Positions 1 through 13,292 of a DNA stretch of 64,000 nt are shown one piece after another. The position numbers and the translations under genes are program-made. Each line of letters opens with the position of its first letter. Positions within the stretch are counted from its first letter, which is position 1. Origin of the DNA: Henckelia pumila (Eukaryota; Streptophyta; Magnoliopsida; Lamiales; Gesneriaceae); the NCBI RefSeq assembly GCF_033568475.1, contig NW_027331831.1, positions 1,674,001 through 1,738,000 on the forward strand. The letters are read 5' to 3'. Below the pieces are notes generated by a model. It was not told the origin of the DNA. It ran no database searches and saw only the letters and a program-made list of their open reading frames with translations.

Positions 1-2193
1 GAGTACGGAGGAAAGAGGCATATCAGATACAGAGACCTTGCAGGATTTATATACGGTAAGCACAAATAACGAGAATAATGAGTAATGATGATAAAAGGAA
101 GTCGAATGATATCTTGTATGAAATGATTCCAGTCCCTTACGTCGCAGGGTAGAACATTCTAAAGTTTGCTTTTATAGGTAAAAAGGCATATTCTCTGACA
201 TGGGCACTGCAGTATGTGAATCTCTTCATGATCAATGTTGGGTATATCATTTTAGCTGGTCAGGCTTTTAAGGTACTTAATTACTTTTGTTGTCCCATGT
301 TTGAGTTTGGAGGATAGTCTTTCAGTTCCTCCGTCTTTAACTTTTCTCTCTGCATTTATACTAGTGACATTCTAACATCAAAATCTTGAAGGATGATCCA
401 ATCTGTGCGATGAATTGTTGAGATACTGGGATTTTCTGATAAAGATCTCGAGGCTTTAGTTGATTTTCTTAATTCTTATGGTTCACAGGCTTTTTATGTT
501 CTTTTTAATGGTGATAATCCCATTAAACTTCCATATGCCATTACAATAGCGGGGCTCGCCTGTGCTGTCTTTGCCATGGCCATACCCCACTTGTCCGCAC
601 TGCGTATATGGTTGGCATTTTCGACTTTCTTTAGTCTGGTATACATCATCATAGGATTTGTACTGGCACTTAAAGATGGTATACTATCCTCATTTTCTTG
701 TTTACATTTCTTAAGCTAAGATGTGCCAAATCCAGTTTCCCCGAGTAAATTCATTTTAATTTTGTGACGAGAAAACCATTCATTTGCTAGGCACTGAAGC
801 TCCTCCCAGGGATTATGAAATTCCGGGATCAGTCACAGACAGGATTTTTACGACCATTGGTGCTTGTGCAAATCTTGTTTTTGCCTTCAATACTGGAATG
901 CTTCCAGAAATACAGGTAAGAACAGAATTAATGAGGAACTTTCCGTGTGAATAGCATGTATAATTAACATTAGGTCTTTTAGGAGACTTTACCTGTAACT
1001 TTGTGGTGTCTAAATTTCTCTCAATTCGCCATAAAATCTGTTTACAGATTATAGATTCTGTTTTTTATCAACTCATGTTTATTCATCTTTTCAACAGGCT
1101 ACAGTCAGAAAACCAGTTGTCGAGAACATGATGAAGGCTTTGTATTTTCAGTTCACACTTGGAGTTCTGCCAATGTATGCAGTGACCTTTATGGGATACT
1201 GGGCATATGGTTCCAACACATCAGCCTACTTGCTCAACAATGTTAATGGTCCAATTTGGATCAAGGCTTTTGCTAATATTTCGGCTTTCTTGCAGACAAT
1301 CATTGCTTTGCATGTATTTATCGTCATCCCTTTTCTGCTTTTAGCTCAATTTTCTCATTTTTCATTTCTTGAAAACATTTCAAGGTAAATTACATCGAAA
1401 CCCCCTGAAGTGAAGGCCGGTTAGCAAAGCACCCTTGAATTGCCTTTATATAATCCTTACATTTACACCATTTCAATGCAAAATATACCACTTTCAAGGT
1501 TACAGTTTTGAGGCTTTATAAGAAACAATAGACTTATTTTACATTCTAAATTTATATTATAAATTTATGTTCTAACTTGAAGAAGGAGATCTAATAGACT
1601 ACACCTGGAGAATATGCTTTGTGTAGCATATACTTTTGGATGTATATGTCCCATGTGTATTTAACTATTTTGATTGATGTGCTCAACAGTGTGCAAAAAA
1701 CTGAGAAACTCCTAGACCAATATTAGACCAAAATCAAGAACTTCTACTGCAATTGATCGAAAATCTTTAGGATTTATGTATACTGACTTTGGAATCACCA
1801 TTTTTTTGCTCTCAGATTTTTGCAAGTCCAATGTATGAATACTTGGACACAAAATATGGGATCAAAGGAAGTGCGCTTGCTTTACGCAACTTGTCTTTCA
1901 GGATCTTAGTCAGGGGCGGTTACCTGGGGATGACCTCCTTCGTTGCAGCCTTGCTACCATTCTTGGGCGATTTCATGAGTCTTACGGGAGCTATTAGCAC
2001 ATTCCCTCTCACATTTATTCTTGCAAACCACATGTATCTTGTGGCCAAGAAGAATAAGCTTACATCATTGCAGAAAACTTGGCATTGGCTAAATGTCTTG
2101 TTTTTCGGGTGTATGTCTGTTGCAGCAGCAATTTCTGCAGTGAGGCTTATTGCTGTGGATTCTAGTACTTACCATGTTTTTGCAGATTTATAA
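1..2193 (+). CDS. ProT: Proline/compatible-solute transporter (ProT), 5'-truncated by window edge
   Basis: Secondary transporter of the AAAP amino-acid permease family; ProT members move proline, glycine betaine and GABA with protons across the plasma membrane (family knowledge). The exons seen are 1-55, 178-272, 489-678, 791-915, 1098-1313 and 1816-2193, all with GT-AG borders and matching phases; the start lies outside the window. The first exon reads [19 protein letters not shown], typical of the ProT N-terminal region. Hydrophobic spans follow ([17 protein letters not shown], then an [20 protein letters not shown] stretch). The last exon carries [14 protein letters not shown] and ends ...[10 protein letters not shown] before TAA. 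Intron 5 (1314-1815) is about 500 bp and AT-rich. No break is visible. Subtype (ProT1, 2 or 3) cannot be assigned. Confidence 0.9.
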
Positions 2194-2878
2194 TTTTTTT
2201 TTTCTTTTTTCAATTGATTGAAGGTTGTACCGTTAAATATGCATTGGTTTTAGTCACTTTTTTTAGGGTCTTGTTTGGATTTCAGTGGTTTTTTCCTACA
2301 TAATTTTACAACTTCTGGTTTTAAACGCCAACCTGCCACAACCACAAATTAAAGTACACTCCTGGAAGTTCAATTAGTGCTGAGGGAGCAAGAAATCTAT
2401 CTCAAGTTTATTATTATTTTTAATTGGGGAGATGATTGTTATAATTGAGTATTGAATCCGATATCTGATGGCTGTACATCAAAGTATTTTGGTTGCAAGT
2501 CAACACCATTACCAAGAATGGATCTGATTTGTATCTTATGTTTTCAAGCTTTTTTTTTTTTTTTTTTTTAAATCGTGACTTGACTAGACTATTTCTCTTT
2601 ATACATGATAGATTTGATCCAACAGTACATGCATATAATTTTTTTTTAAAATTTGATTAAAAGAACTTAAGAGATCACACTACACTATAAATCTTTATAC
2701 TCTTGTCCCAAGACAATTATAATCAAATTTATTATTATTATTATATTATTAAATCCAAGACACTTAAACTAACTTATCATGATTTATTTTTTAATAATCC
2801 AAGATATCTTATGACTTTATCTATATTTTGAATATTAAGTAAAAATTATTTTAAAGTTTTAAAACCTCCGGAATTCAA

Positions 2879-2914
<36 letters not shown>

Positions 2915-3000
2915 TTTTTTTATAAATATCAAAAGAGGCATATGAGAGTGGTATAAATAATAATCTGTCAAATATGCTTTGAATGGTAAATGAGGGCAGA
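2194..3000. other. Intergenic spacer with (TAA)n microsatellite
   Basis: This holds the ProT 3' flank and then AT-rich spacer. A poly-T run lies near 2550-2568. An ATT/TAA-type microsatellite spans about 2878-2915. No coding signal was seen on either strand. Confidence 0.6.
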
Positions 3001-3346
3001 TAGAACTGTGAAATGCAGCAACCTCCGGCGACTTTCGACGTCTATTTTCGCCTGCCCCGACAGAATTCCAACTACTAATTTTCTGGATCGAGATAAAAAG
3101 GTATGATTTGCATTAAATTATATTATTATGTGTACCATATTAAAGAGGATATGGGATAATTAGCAGCGAGTGATCCCCAACCTGTCTCCTGATTTATTTC
3201 TTGTTTCATCCGATGTTACTGTTTGGAATGATTCTTTTTCTGCTTCTTAGTTGTTTGGGTAGATTAAGAAATCTCTCCGCAATATTTTTCCGTTGTATTT
3301 TTGCAGAATTTCGATCACTTCTTTCTCGCAATTCGGATTTGAAACC

Positions 3347-6300
3347 ATGGCTAAAGTAGTTAGGGTTAGAGATAGGACCGAAGATTTCAAAGATGCTGTC
3401 CACCGAGCGGCGGTCAATTCTGGATATACCGAGGTTCCTTCTTTTTTTGTCCATGTTTTTTCATTTTATATGTTTTTTTTTTGGAACAATCGTTCTCCCT
3501 TGATCGACATTGATAGTTGCTCTAAAACCTTAATTTGGCAGTCCAAAACGGCGGCAATGATGGCGAGTTTTATAATGCGCAAAAATTCAGAGAGAGGACC
3601 ATTCACTAAAGCTGCACTAACTACGGTATGCATTTAATTTTGAGGGCAATCTTCGATCTTTGCATCGTTAACATATCTCTCTCGACTTATGTCTGACTGT
3701 TATTTGATGCTATTTTGACCCTTTATCCACTAGCTTGAAAGTATCAGAACTTTGGAGGAGTTTTTGATGAAGCATAAGAAGGATTATGTGGATCCACACC
3801 GTACCACAGAACAAGAGAGAGATAGCATTGAACATGAGGTAATACATTTCGTGCGAAAGCATTTTTTCAATGTCTAAGGATATATTATGCGTCCTCAGTT
3901 GTCATGCACGCAAGTCACAAACACATACTTTTCTTTGTGAATGCTGCTATTCACATATTTGCCACATTGTTTTTTGTTGGGACCCTTTTGTTTCTCATGC
4001 TCGATATTGTTCTGGATGCCTATTATCTCTTCCTGAGGTGTTTCATATGTGTATCACTTAAAAGTTTTATGAGTTTTCCTGTCGCATTTCTTTAACTACA
4101 ATGCCCTAAAATCCAACTTTTTGGGCATAATTCAGCTGAAAAAAAATGAGAGTGTATTAAAGTATTGACAATCAATAATGAAAAGCAAATTTATGCTTTT
4201 GAATCTGTGAAATCATTTTTGTGCCACATTCAGTTCCATCTTAGTGAATCATATATATTAATCATGCCACTTACTGTTTCATTTTATTTGATTGTGTAAC
4301 ATCAGTCAAGAACTCCCATGACTTCAACTTCATCTTTAGAGTACCCTGCTAAATATGATCCTCAATTTTCAACTAACAGTCTCCTCCCTCAAACCAAAAC
4401 ATGTGTTTCTGTATAGCTCAATTGTCTAATGTCATTTCATGTTGTTTATCTTCTTTACATAACTTTTCATGTTTTGTCTCAAGAATTGGTCTATGAACTG
4501 GTTCCATTTGTGTTCACAATGCCACATGCATTTTCACATAGAGAACTCGATTTTGCATTCTTTTGTATTCTTCAAAGTTTAGATGCATTATGCGTGCCAT
4601 GCCTTTTCGCTTTTCTCCAAGCATCCATCAACTCATCTCCCCAGCTCTTTGAACCAAAGATTCTAAATTTTGAGTGGTTTTCAGTTGTAATTGAGGATAA
4701 CTGAGGATGTGTAGCACATTTTCCTGCATCAAAATGAGAGGAGATCAATAGCTTGTGATATATTTCTAACATGTATCAGTTTTTTAGCTGATTTAATGAC
4801 ATTGTTTGAGCTATGGTGATATCCAGACGTTTTTTATATTCTCTTTAGCTAGTGTGTGGTTCCAAATGCTGACTGATAGAATCTTTCTTGGTGGTATTAT
4901 TTGTCTTCATGTTTTTTACCGACTCTATGCTTTCAGGTGACTATTTTCGTTAAAACGTGTAAAGAGAGAATAGATGTTCTCAAAAATAGCATAAACGAGG
5001 AGGAAGCAAATGCAAAGGGATGGCTCAGCATCAGAAGTGATAATTCAAATACTGATACTATAGCACACAAACACGGAGTGGTACGAGTTTTTCCTTGAGT
5101 TTTTTTTACCCCCCATGTAGTTTGACTGAAACCTATCACACACAATGACACAGACACGGAGTGGTACGAGTTTTTCCTTTAGTTTTTTTTTTGCCTCCCA
5201 TGTAGTTTGATTCAAACATAGGGTTCATGTTTTGGGTAAAGACCACCCCAACGTTGGTGTTCTTGGTTGATCAGTTAATATTAATTAGTTGAAATCAAGA
5301 AACATGCTAGTTCATTACTGTCTGGCAGCCTTTTTTATGTGACTCAGGATCTTTATATTAATAATCTTACAGGAAACAAACTTTTCTTTATTTCCGTTTT
5401 GCCCGAGGAGTTTGTGATTGCAGCCTTGAGTTACTTATCATATTGTTATTCTTACATTTCTTTCTAAACCTGGCATTAAATTAGCTACTCTGGAATTTGG
5501 TTATATACTAAGTCAGATAGAGTGCCATGGTGCAAGGTGCTGTGGTACCGAATACCTTTTCCTTCCATTTTGATTTCAATATTCTGAACAAATTGTTTGT
5601 TTTTTTTGTTTTTGGATTTTGGAAAATGAAAGATATCATTAAACATTGAGGGGAGAACTAGGGAACAGAGGAACCGCATTCAAAAAACTAAGTTGCTTCT
5701 AGACTATAAACTTTGTCTAGCCAGTTCGTGTGCTACTTTGCTTGCAAGTTGAGGGCAATGCTTGATTGTAGGGTCTTTTATGTTAAATGCATCATACATA
5801 ATTTCTTTGCAGTTCTCTATAATATCCTTTTCGTTAAGTGCCTCCTGTTTCCTAATGCAGGTTTTAATTTTAAGTGAAAAACTTCATTCAGTGACTTCGC
5901 AGTTTGATAAGCTCCGAGCATTGCGCTTCCAAGAAGCCATCAACCGGGTGACACCAAGAAGAAAACCGAAGGCAGCTGTCCCAGCTGTTGCTACTGAAAA
6001 CTCTAATTCTATGGAACCTAGAGATGGAAGTAATTTAGAAGTAAGGCAGCCTGATGAAGTGCAAACTGAGCCAGTTAGGATGCAGAAACAACTATTGGAT
6101 GATGAGACACGCACCCTCCAGGTAATAGACGACGTGTTTGACTAGTTAAACTTTCCTTGTAAAACGGCATGATCGAGTTGTATGATGATTCACTTTAAAG
6201 CTTCTTTCTGCTTCCGTACCTGTTGCTGCAGGTAGAGTTGGCCAGCATGTTAGATGCTGTTCAAGTAACTGAGACAAAGATGGTGGAAATAAGTGCGCTG

Positions 6301-6649
6301 AACCATCTCATGTCCACTCACGTATTGCAACAGGCACAGCAAATAGAATATCTATATGAGCAGGTCAGTAAATAAAGTTCATTTTCATCCTAAGAGAAAC
6401 CATTTCCCTTCACATGAGATGGATCTAATATCTGATTCGTGCTACTATTGTGTTTTCGATGACGATGCCGTCGAAATTGATGCTTTATTATTTCAAATTT
6501 TACAGGCAATTGAAGCAACAAAAAATGTGGACCTTGGAAACAAAGAGTTATCACAAGCCATTCAACGAAACAGCGGTAGCCGAACTTTTCTTCTGCTTTT
6601 TTTGTTTGTCCTTACCTTTTCAGTCCTGTTTCTTGATTGGTATAATTAA
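3347..6649 (+). CDS. SYP81: SYP81 Qa-SNARE (syntaxin-18/Ufe1 type)
   Basis: Qa-SNARE of the ER; the Ufe1/syntaxin-18/SYP81 family acts in Golgi-to-ER retrograde fusion. There are seven coding exons: 3347-3433, 3542-3625, 3734-3838, 4937-5080, 5861-6121, 6232-6363 and 6506-6649. All junctions are GT-AG and in phase, giving 318 residues, close to the Arabidopsis protein as recalled (about 310). The N-terminus has the conserved RDRTEDFKDAVHRAAVNSGY. Exons 3-4 carry EEFLMKHKKDYVDPHRTTEQ and KGWLSIRSDN. The SNARE region includes ETKMVEISALNHLMSTHVLQ. The C-terminus has a single membrane anchor, FLLLFLFVLTFSVLFLDWYN. A likely 5' UTR intron runs from about 3101 to an acceptor at 3305. The start was chosen because it begins the conserved N-terminus. 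Confidence 0.95.
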
Positions 6650-7360
6650 ATGAAACATCGTTCTTATTGTCTCCTTTTCCATAAATCTTGGCGTGGTCAG
6701 TAATCAAGTGGTGGTTTTCCATCCATGTTTGGCAATGCTACTAATATCCTTCTTTTATCTTTGCATTAGAAGTGAGAACCTAAATTAATCATTTAAACAC
6801 ATCTTAAAGATCACTTATGTATATAAAAATGATTAAAATTCATTTTGATACACGAACTATTGATAAAATGTCAAATTGATTTATCAACTATGAAAATGAT
6901 ATAATTGGTACATGATCAAGTTACAAGTTTACTCAGTACTTAAATTATTTTTAAGTCCAACATTATTGTTAAATCCAAATAGATACACATTTTTTTTGAA
7001 AATTATTTTAAAAATATATCATGCTCATGGTATAAAAACATAATTAAATATTAATTAATACAAACATATATATGTATATATATTAAAAATATTTATAAAT
7101 ATATGATAAAATAATGTTTTTCCATTTCCTTATGTTATAATATTGTCATTTTATTATAAAACTTAAATATAATTTATTATATTTATAAAATACTTTTTTT
7201 AAAAAATATGTAATTAAAATTACAATTTTAAAAAAATCATATACGTTGTCAGAAATGTCTTAATCAAGTACAAAAATTTGATTGTTATAATCGTGTAAAT
7301 CGAGACAATAAACAAGATATACATTATGTTGTGTTGGTGTTTCAATCTCCATAAGTTACC

Positions 7361-7414
<54 letters not shown>

Positions 7415-8440
7415 TATATGCTTTTTCATTCATGATATACAAAATTATGTTGTATATTTTTTTGAATGCATATATAATTTTTTTTTATTTATTATAGACT
7501 TATAGTATATATGAATTTATTTCTACAATTTTAATCGATAAAATAATTTAAAAAACAAAATATGTATCTAACTAAATTTAATGACAATATTGGACTTAAA
7601 CAATTTAAGCAAAGAGCAAAATTAACTTATTTATTTATTAATGTTTATTGAAGAGCTTATATGAAATGAGATTGTTAGAATATGATATGAATATAATATT
7701 TATTCGTATTTGTTTACAAATATATTGCATTCATTCAATACAATTTGGTTAAAAAAATAAAGATTTAATTAAAAATTATGAGAAACTTTTAGACGCTAAC
7801 TCTAATTATGTTAATCAATATATTAATTATTATCATTAATTTTTTTATTCTAATTGTTTTCATCTTTCATCAAAATACGACATATTGTATGTGAATGTTT
7901 TAAGTTATATAGAATACATAGTCTGTTAATAATTAATTTTGAGGTAATAAAGTATACATGTGTTTTGTGAAGCATGCCAGAGTTACATGTCTTCTGGAGA
8001 AGAAAACTTCCTGAGCATCAATACCTGCAGAGTAGTCAAGGTAAAACGTTAGATTAAAATGTATATTTTGTTCCAACTTCCAAGATTTTTCCACATGCAA
8101 GTTAGTAAAATGGTTCTCATAGTTAATGATACTTAGTAAATGAACTAACTTATATTATGCTTTTATGGAGATATAGAGTTCGATAAAAGGAAAAAAATGA
8201 AAAGACGTGAAAAGATTCATTACTCGAGTTGCTAGCTGTCAACATCAATGAACTCATTTGCATCAAGAAGACATCCATCTCAATCATTCAACTCCAACCA
8301 TGAACCATAATGGATCACATAGATACAGGATTTTTTAAGTGAAACTCCTAAAAATTGCAAAAAATGTTGGCAACAGAATAAGAATTCATCATATTTTATA
8401 AGCATATAATTGTATTGAAACCTTTGATATAACAGACCTT
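6650..8440. other. AT-rich convergent intergenic region with (TA)n microsatellite
   Basis: SYP81 (+) and NOL9 (-) converge here. From about 6780 to 7920 the sequence is extremely AT-rich. A perfect (TA)n tract covers about 7364-7407. Open frames across it are low-complexity (runs of I, Y, K) and were not called. The last few hundred bases before 8441 are probably the NOL9 3' UTR and flank. Confidence 0.6.
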
Positions 8441-11400
8441 CTAGCTGATAACATCGGGAGACATGTATGGAGAAACATGGCCAGAAGCCTGAGAAAAGAA
8501 ACAACTCGATTACTCCAATATAAAAGTAGCTAGGAAAACAAATCAACTTGAGAACAAATTTTCAAGCAATGTCAAACACCTGTGATCTCATATTTTCTAG
8601 TGCAATGTCTTCCAAATTTATATTAGGACAGTAAAAAAAGGAGAAATTGAGTAAACAATCACCTCTAATAAACACTGCGGAATCTGGATTAACCCCTGAA
8701 GTAAGAGATCGACATCCACCAGATACCGTTGTGGAACAGGGGTGACAATATACAGCATTCCTTTCTCAGGGTCAACAGATCTAACAAGTCCAAGTCCAAC
8801 ACAGCGAGATAAACGAAAAGAAACCTTGGAGCTAATTGCCAGGCCAACAATAGTAGCATTCAAGCTGCGGTAAATTTCAGTGGCGGCAACCTGGCATGAA
8901 GACAAATATACTCCTTGGTAAGCATGTAAACAATACACAATCATACATAGATATAAACAAAAGCAAAACATTCAAATATATTTCATCGCTGAACAATAAA
9001 TAAACTTTCTCGTATAATTCATTTTTAGGTGCCGTTCTAAAAGGAACCATCTATATTACTGCCACACACAGAGTCATACCTCACAATAAAGATGTTTGAC
9101 TTCAAAAATTGAAATGGGCACTTCATAAGGAGGGTGAGCAATTATTGCACGACAAAGTTCCGTTCTCGAGAGATTCTTATCACTAAGAAAACATTGCCTA
9201 AAATATTCCATAAGCCGTGAAACTCGATGGTCTTTTTGTACATGTACCCTGGAGAGACATTGTTAGATACAAAAGGGAGAACCAACAACTTTTGAAGATA
9301 CGAAGATTCACTGATTAAATTAACGTTGACAGTCATATTGAATGGTGTACATGGTAATGTTTAAGGGAGGAATACAGGTAGTCCACAGATTTTTTAAAAA
9401 AAACTCCAAGAGACAGATCCAGAATATTGACATGGGGAAAGGTCAAATAAAATGGCAAATAGTTATGGTAGAATTAGGAGTCACTCCAACTCCTTTCTCG
9501 AATTGTCTCTTAATATGGTATGCCCCAAAGGTTTTTTTTTTTTTATAGGAAACTAAATTATATTACTAGTAAAAATAAAGATAATTACAAAGGGCAGGTG
9601 GACCAGAGGTCAACTCGACAAGGAACTACCAAAAATCTAGAAACTCAAGCCAACTAACAAAAAATTGAAACTCCAATCCCTAGAAGGGATTTCTCATTCC
9701 TCACTCCTGATTAACACTCCTAAGCATGAAGAAATAGACCTAATGATTGTTGAGCCTTAAAGCAGAATAATTAAATTTATAATCCGTACTACCAAGTCCA
9801 GACCATACCAGAGGGAAATAAGGTTCAATGATTTCATTTTATTTATATATTGAGTTCATTTATAAGTTCGTTTTCACTACAAAGTAAAATAATTTATGTC
9901 AATCAATCATTGGTTAAGGACTTTCCAAATAGAATCGGATTGTCAGAATGCGACACAATTTAGATTCATAAACCAAGAGTTAACATAAAGATGAGAATAT
10001 TATTTCATACGATCTATAGAGAAGATCCTCCGCAACAGCTTTCATCTCAATGAGATGACTAGTATCCATTATCCCCTCACTCATCCAAAATGCACCAGCT
10101 GGTAAGTTCTTTGCTTTACTTGAAATCTGAATCTTAACAACATGTGTAGGAGACATATACTTTATCATGTCCTCTAGTACTTCATAACCAACACCTATAT
10201 TGTAGAACATTAAAGATACTTGAGATAGTCATACAGATATGAAAGAAAAAACGATAATGTACAAACCTTTGACCCAACCATGGGTATTTATCACAAGTGG
10301 CAAACCAGCATCACGACAGTTTGTGTCGTTTTTCATACGATGTTCTTTCAGGTAGTGATCAAACAGGTTGAATATACAAGACAAATACATTTCTGGGTCG
10401 TTTTTAGGAGATATGTCACCATAGAAAAAGCATCTGAAATCAGATATTCAAAAGTAAGAGTGGACCACAGTTTAATAACATAGATTTAACTGGAAAAACA
10501 TATATAAACAGCCAAAACTTTGCAACTCATAGAACTCAAGTCATAACCAATTAATTGTAGTATATAATTTTGGGAGAGAATTGAAAAAATGAATTTACAT
10601 ATGTAGGTAGGAACTTGGCAAATGAACTAATATGAGTAGAATAACATTATTGAGCCAATTTGAAATTAATAAATGTGCACAACAGAGCAAATACTGAGCA
10701 CAATTAATCGAGCTGTGTGGGTTGAAGACATGGAAACACAAACACAAAAACAAAAAAGTTGACTAGTAATATAGCTCTTTGGACTTTAGGTCATATTTGA
10801 ATGGGACTAAATAATAGCCTATATATCCAGCTTAACCAGTTTGTATTTGTAATATATGATATTCGCCTAAACTTAAAATGTGGAACATGCCACAAATAAC
10901 GGATTTCTATATCAACGACAATCAATAGTACATAAAAGGCAAAAAAACATAGTGTTTGAATATCTTGTACCTTTAACTTAAATAATAATTAATAATACTC
11001 TGCATATATGTGTGTGTGTGTACACAACTACACAGGAAGGACAGAAAAAGCAATGGTAAAAGTGTATAACATTGCATATTGAGAATTAATAATTGAAATA
11101 CGTGCTACAATACTTAATATACAATTTTGGCAAATGCTCCAAAACTTTCATAGTAAACAAGCCAGGAGCAAAGCTCAACATCGGCTCTTTATTTGAGCCT
11201 CAATACTTTCATACAAACAAATAAATACAATGGAGTGGAGATTTGGAGTTTGAAGCAACAAAATATATTGAGCAATGCAAGGGCTCCATCTTAATTTCGA
11301 GCCAAACAATCAATCAAAATAGATTCCAACAGAAACGTGTATATATGATGATACAATGAGTCCACCGGAAAAAAAAAAAAAAAAAAAAAAAGTCGGACAT

Positions 11401-11958
11401 TTCAACACCAACACAAAATAATCAAAGATCATTAGACAACTCATACCTTTCAGGAGTTTTCAATGATGGAGATTTCAGATCTAAATGACAAAAAAGAAGA
11501 GAATATTGAACCGATCATCATTCGGACCACACAACCACCAAATAAAAATAAACAATATAATTGCAGAAACCATAATGAGATTGTACCTGGAATACTTCTG
11601 TCTATCACAGTAAGCGATAGGAAACCGGGAGGAGTAAATACTGTCTGGCCAGCATCGGTATCAAGATAAGCCACTTTGTTGTGGCTGCAAAAGACAACAA
11701 AAAAAAATTCGATAAAGTCCTCGTATTCTATACCCAAAAAAAAAAAAAAAAAAAAAAAAACCAACTTCAGAACTCAAAATTTAACAAAAACCAGAAACAG
11801 TACCTTTGGAGTAAAAAATTAACGAGATGGAGCGAGAAAGTTGTTTTGCCGCAGCTATTAGGACCACAGATAAAGGCAATCGGAGGATCCGAGGAATCGG
11901 AATTGTTGGCTATACACTCGGTCGCCTCCGACCATTGCTGTGGTATATGAACCGACAT
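8441..11958 (-). CDS. NOL9: Polynucleotide 5'-hydroxyl-kinase NOL9/GRC3, intact
   Basis: RNA 5'-kinase of the Clp1/Grc3 family. In yeast and human, Grc3/NOL9 pairs with Las1 to phosphorylate cleaved ITS2 in the nucleolus. The exons, in gene order, are 11958-11804, 11684-11587, 11480-11447, 10433-10267, 10194-10011, 9248-9080, 8890-8663 and 8488-8441. All are GT-AG and phase-compatible, giving 360 residues, about the length of plant homologues. Exon 1 encodes the P-loop GPNSCGKTTF (residues about 32-41). Exon 2 has a Walker-B-like YLDTDAGQ and the family signature TPPGFLSLTVID. Exon 4 contains CFFYGDISPKNDPEMY and PLVINTHGWVKG. Exon 6 has EYFRQCF and HPPYEVPIS; exon 7 has RCVGLGLVRSVDPEKGMLYI. 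The protein ends ASGHVSPYMSPDVIS. The start gives the usual short lead to the P-loop. Decayed tandem copies lie upstream, and LAS1 lies beyond them on the same strand. Confidence 0.92.
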
Positions 11959-12117
11959 TGTTATACGATATTTTCAGGAAACAGGTTTAGGGGTTTAAGG
12001 TTTTCTACTTCACTTCATATACTGATATACACACACACAGCATAAAAGACAGAGAGAAGTAGCCGCCAATCTGAATGGGCTTCGAACACCGAACATAATA
12101 CTGTTTCTCAAAGTTAC

Positions 12118-12425
12118 TGTCAGGGTCTCCGTATAACTTGTTATTCAATCGTATGTTCAAACTTATCTTATTCAATGCGTTATTAATTATTAAAATTATT
12201 ATATTAATTTTTATAAATAATATTATTCATATTTTATTTATTATTAAAAAAACAAAATAATAATTTATCATTTTTATAAAAAATTTAATTAATCAAATCA
12301 AATAAACTATTATCTATCAATTAATCAAATATTAAATTAACTATCATTTTTATTTATTTTTATTTACATTACATTACTTATCTATATATTATCTATCATA
12401 TCACTCAAATCAAACTGAGAGTCTT
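12118..12425. repeat. AT-rich MITE, copy A of a three-copy family
   Basis: This stretch aligns by eye with 19867-20263 and, inverted, with 34104-34420. Shared landmarks are TTTATAAATAATATTATTCA, a run of AATCAAATCAAATAAACTA-type sequence, ACATTACATTACTTATC and a terminus CACTCAAATCAAAC. The left terminal repeat is degenerate here. It has no coding capacity. It lies about 160 bp upstream of the NOL9 start, so it could affect that promoter (inference). Confidence 0.65.
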
Positions 12426-13290
12426 ATTTCAATATTATATCCTAAATCAAATTTATCAATTTTTTGGGTCAAATCAGCGCAGATTTCAGAATATTTTGAA
12501 ACTTTCTTTTGGACCCCAATTAAACTTTAATTTTGTTTTTAATTATTGAAAATACTATTTGATAGCTCTACGTTCCCCTTTTTTCTTCTTGTTTTTTTTT
12601 TTTCTAAAAAACAATTTTATGTTCCTATATATTGAACAATATATGAATATTTACATATATTTTATTAATTAACGCATTATATTAAAGAATGAGTGATATA
12701 CGATTTTTTAAAATTTAAAATAATATTATTTTCAACTGTAAAATTATTTTTTTTTAAAATTTAAATGTTTAATTTATGTTTAGAACGAAAAGAAAAATGG
12801 GATTTGAAGTAATTTGGAATTAGAAATCGCGGACATTTTGAGCTCGTTTGCTTTCCACATTTTTTTTAAAAAAATAAGCACTTTTTTAAGCTCTAATTTT
12901 GGGTTTTTTAAAAAAAATTTTTAAGTTAAATAAGTGCTTTTTAAGCACTAAACAGCCAATCCAAACACATTACAAATTAAAAAAAAATAAAAAAATTTTA
13001 AAAAAGTAATTTTTTTATTTGACTTTTGATATTAAACGAGGCCTTTGTAACTGCAATCTATCCACGAAAAACTACTACATGTTATTTCAAGCTTGGAGTA
13101 AAAAAAAAAAAAAAAAAAGCAAAATGTCAAAAGTAGGAAATGTACAAAAATCGTTACTTTTGACCCCAAAAAACATCAATTATTCCATTAAATGGTCCAA
13201 AATTGGTTGGCCAAACCAAACACTAAATGGATCCATTATTATTACTAGCAACCGATGTACACGCTTTGCGTGTATGTAATTAATATCTAG
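12426..13290. other. AT-rich spacer with a MITE-like segment
   Basis: No gene was seen. About 12845-13030 has the look of a small hAT-type MITE: AAGCACTTTTTTAAGCTC and AAGTGCTTTTTAAGCACT blocks flanked by poly-A/T runs. Its ends were not resolved. A short segment near 13255-13275 (GTACACGCTTTGCGTGTA) is a near-palindrome immediately left of the NOL9-derived fold-back. Confidence 0.4.
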
Positions 13291-13292
13291 GA

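Noticed and set aside
7220-7429. Minus-strand open frame in the AT-rich spacer
   Set aside because: It is mainly an Ile-Tyr run translated from a (TA)n tract.
9270-9545. Segment upstream of NOL9 exon 6 conserved in copy 2 (14110-14280), with an open reading in one frame, as a possible extra exon
   Set aside because: Exon 5 joins exon 6 directly in phase and matches known NOL9 proteins. The frame shared with copy 2 has stops in copy 1, so it is more likely retained intron similarity.
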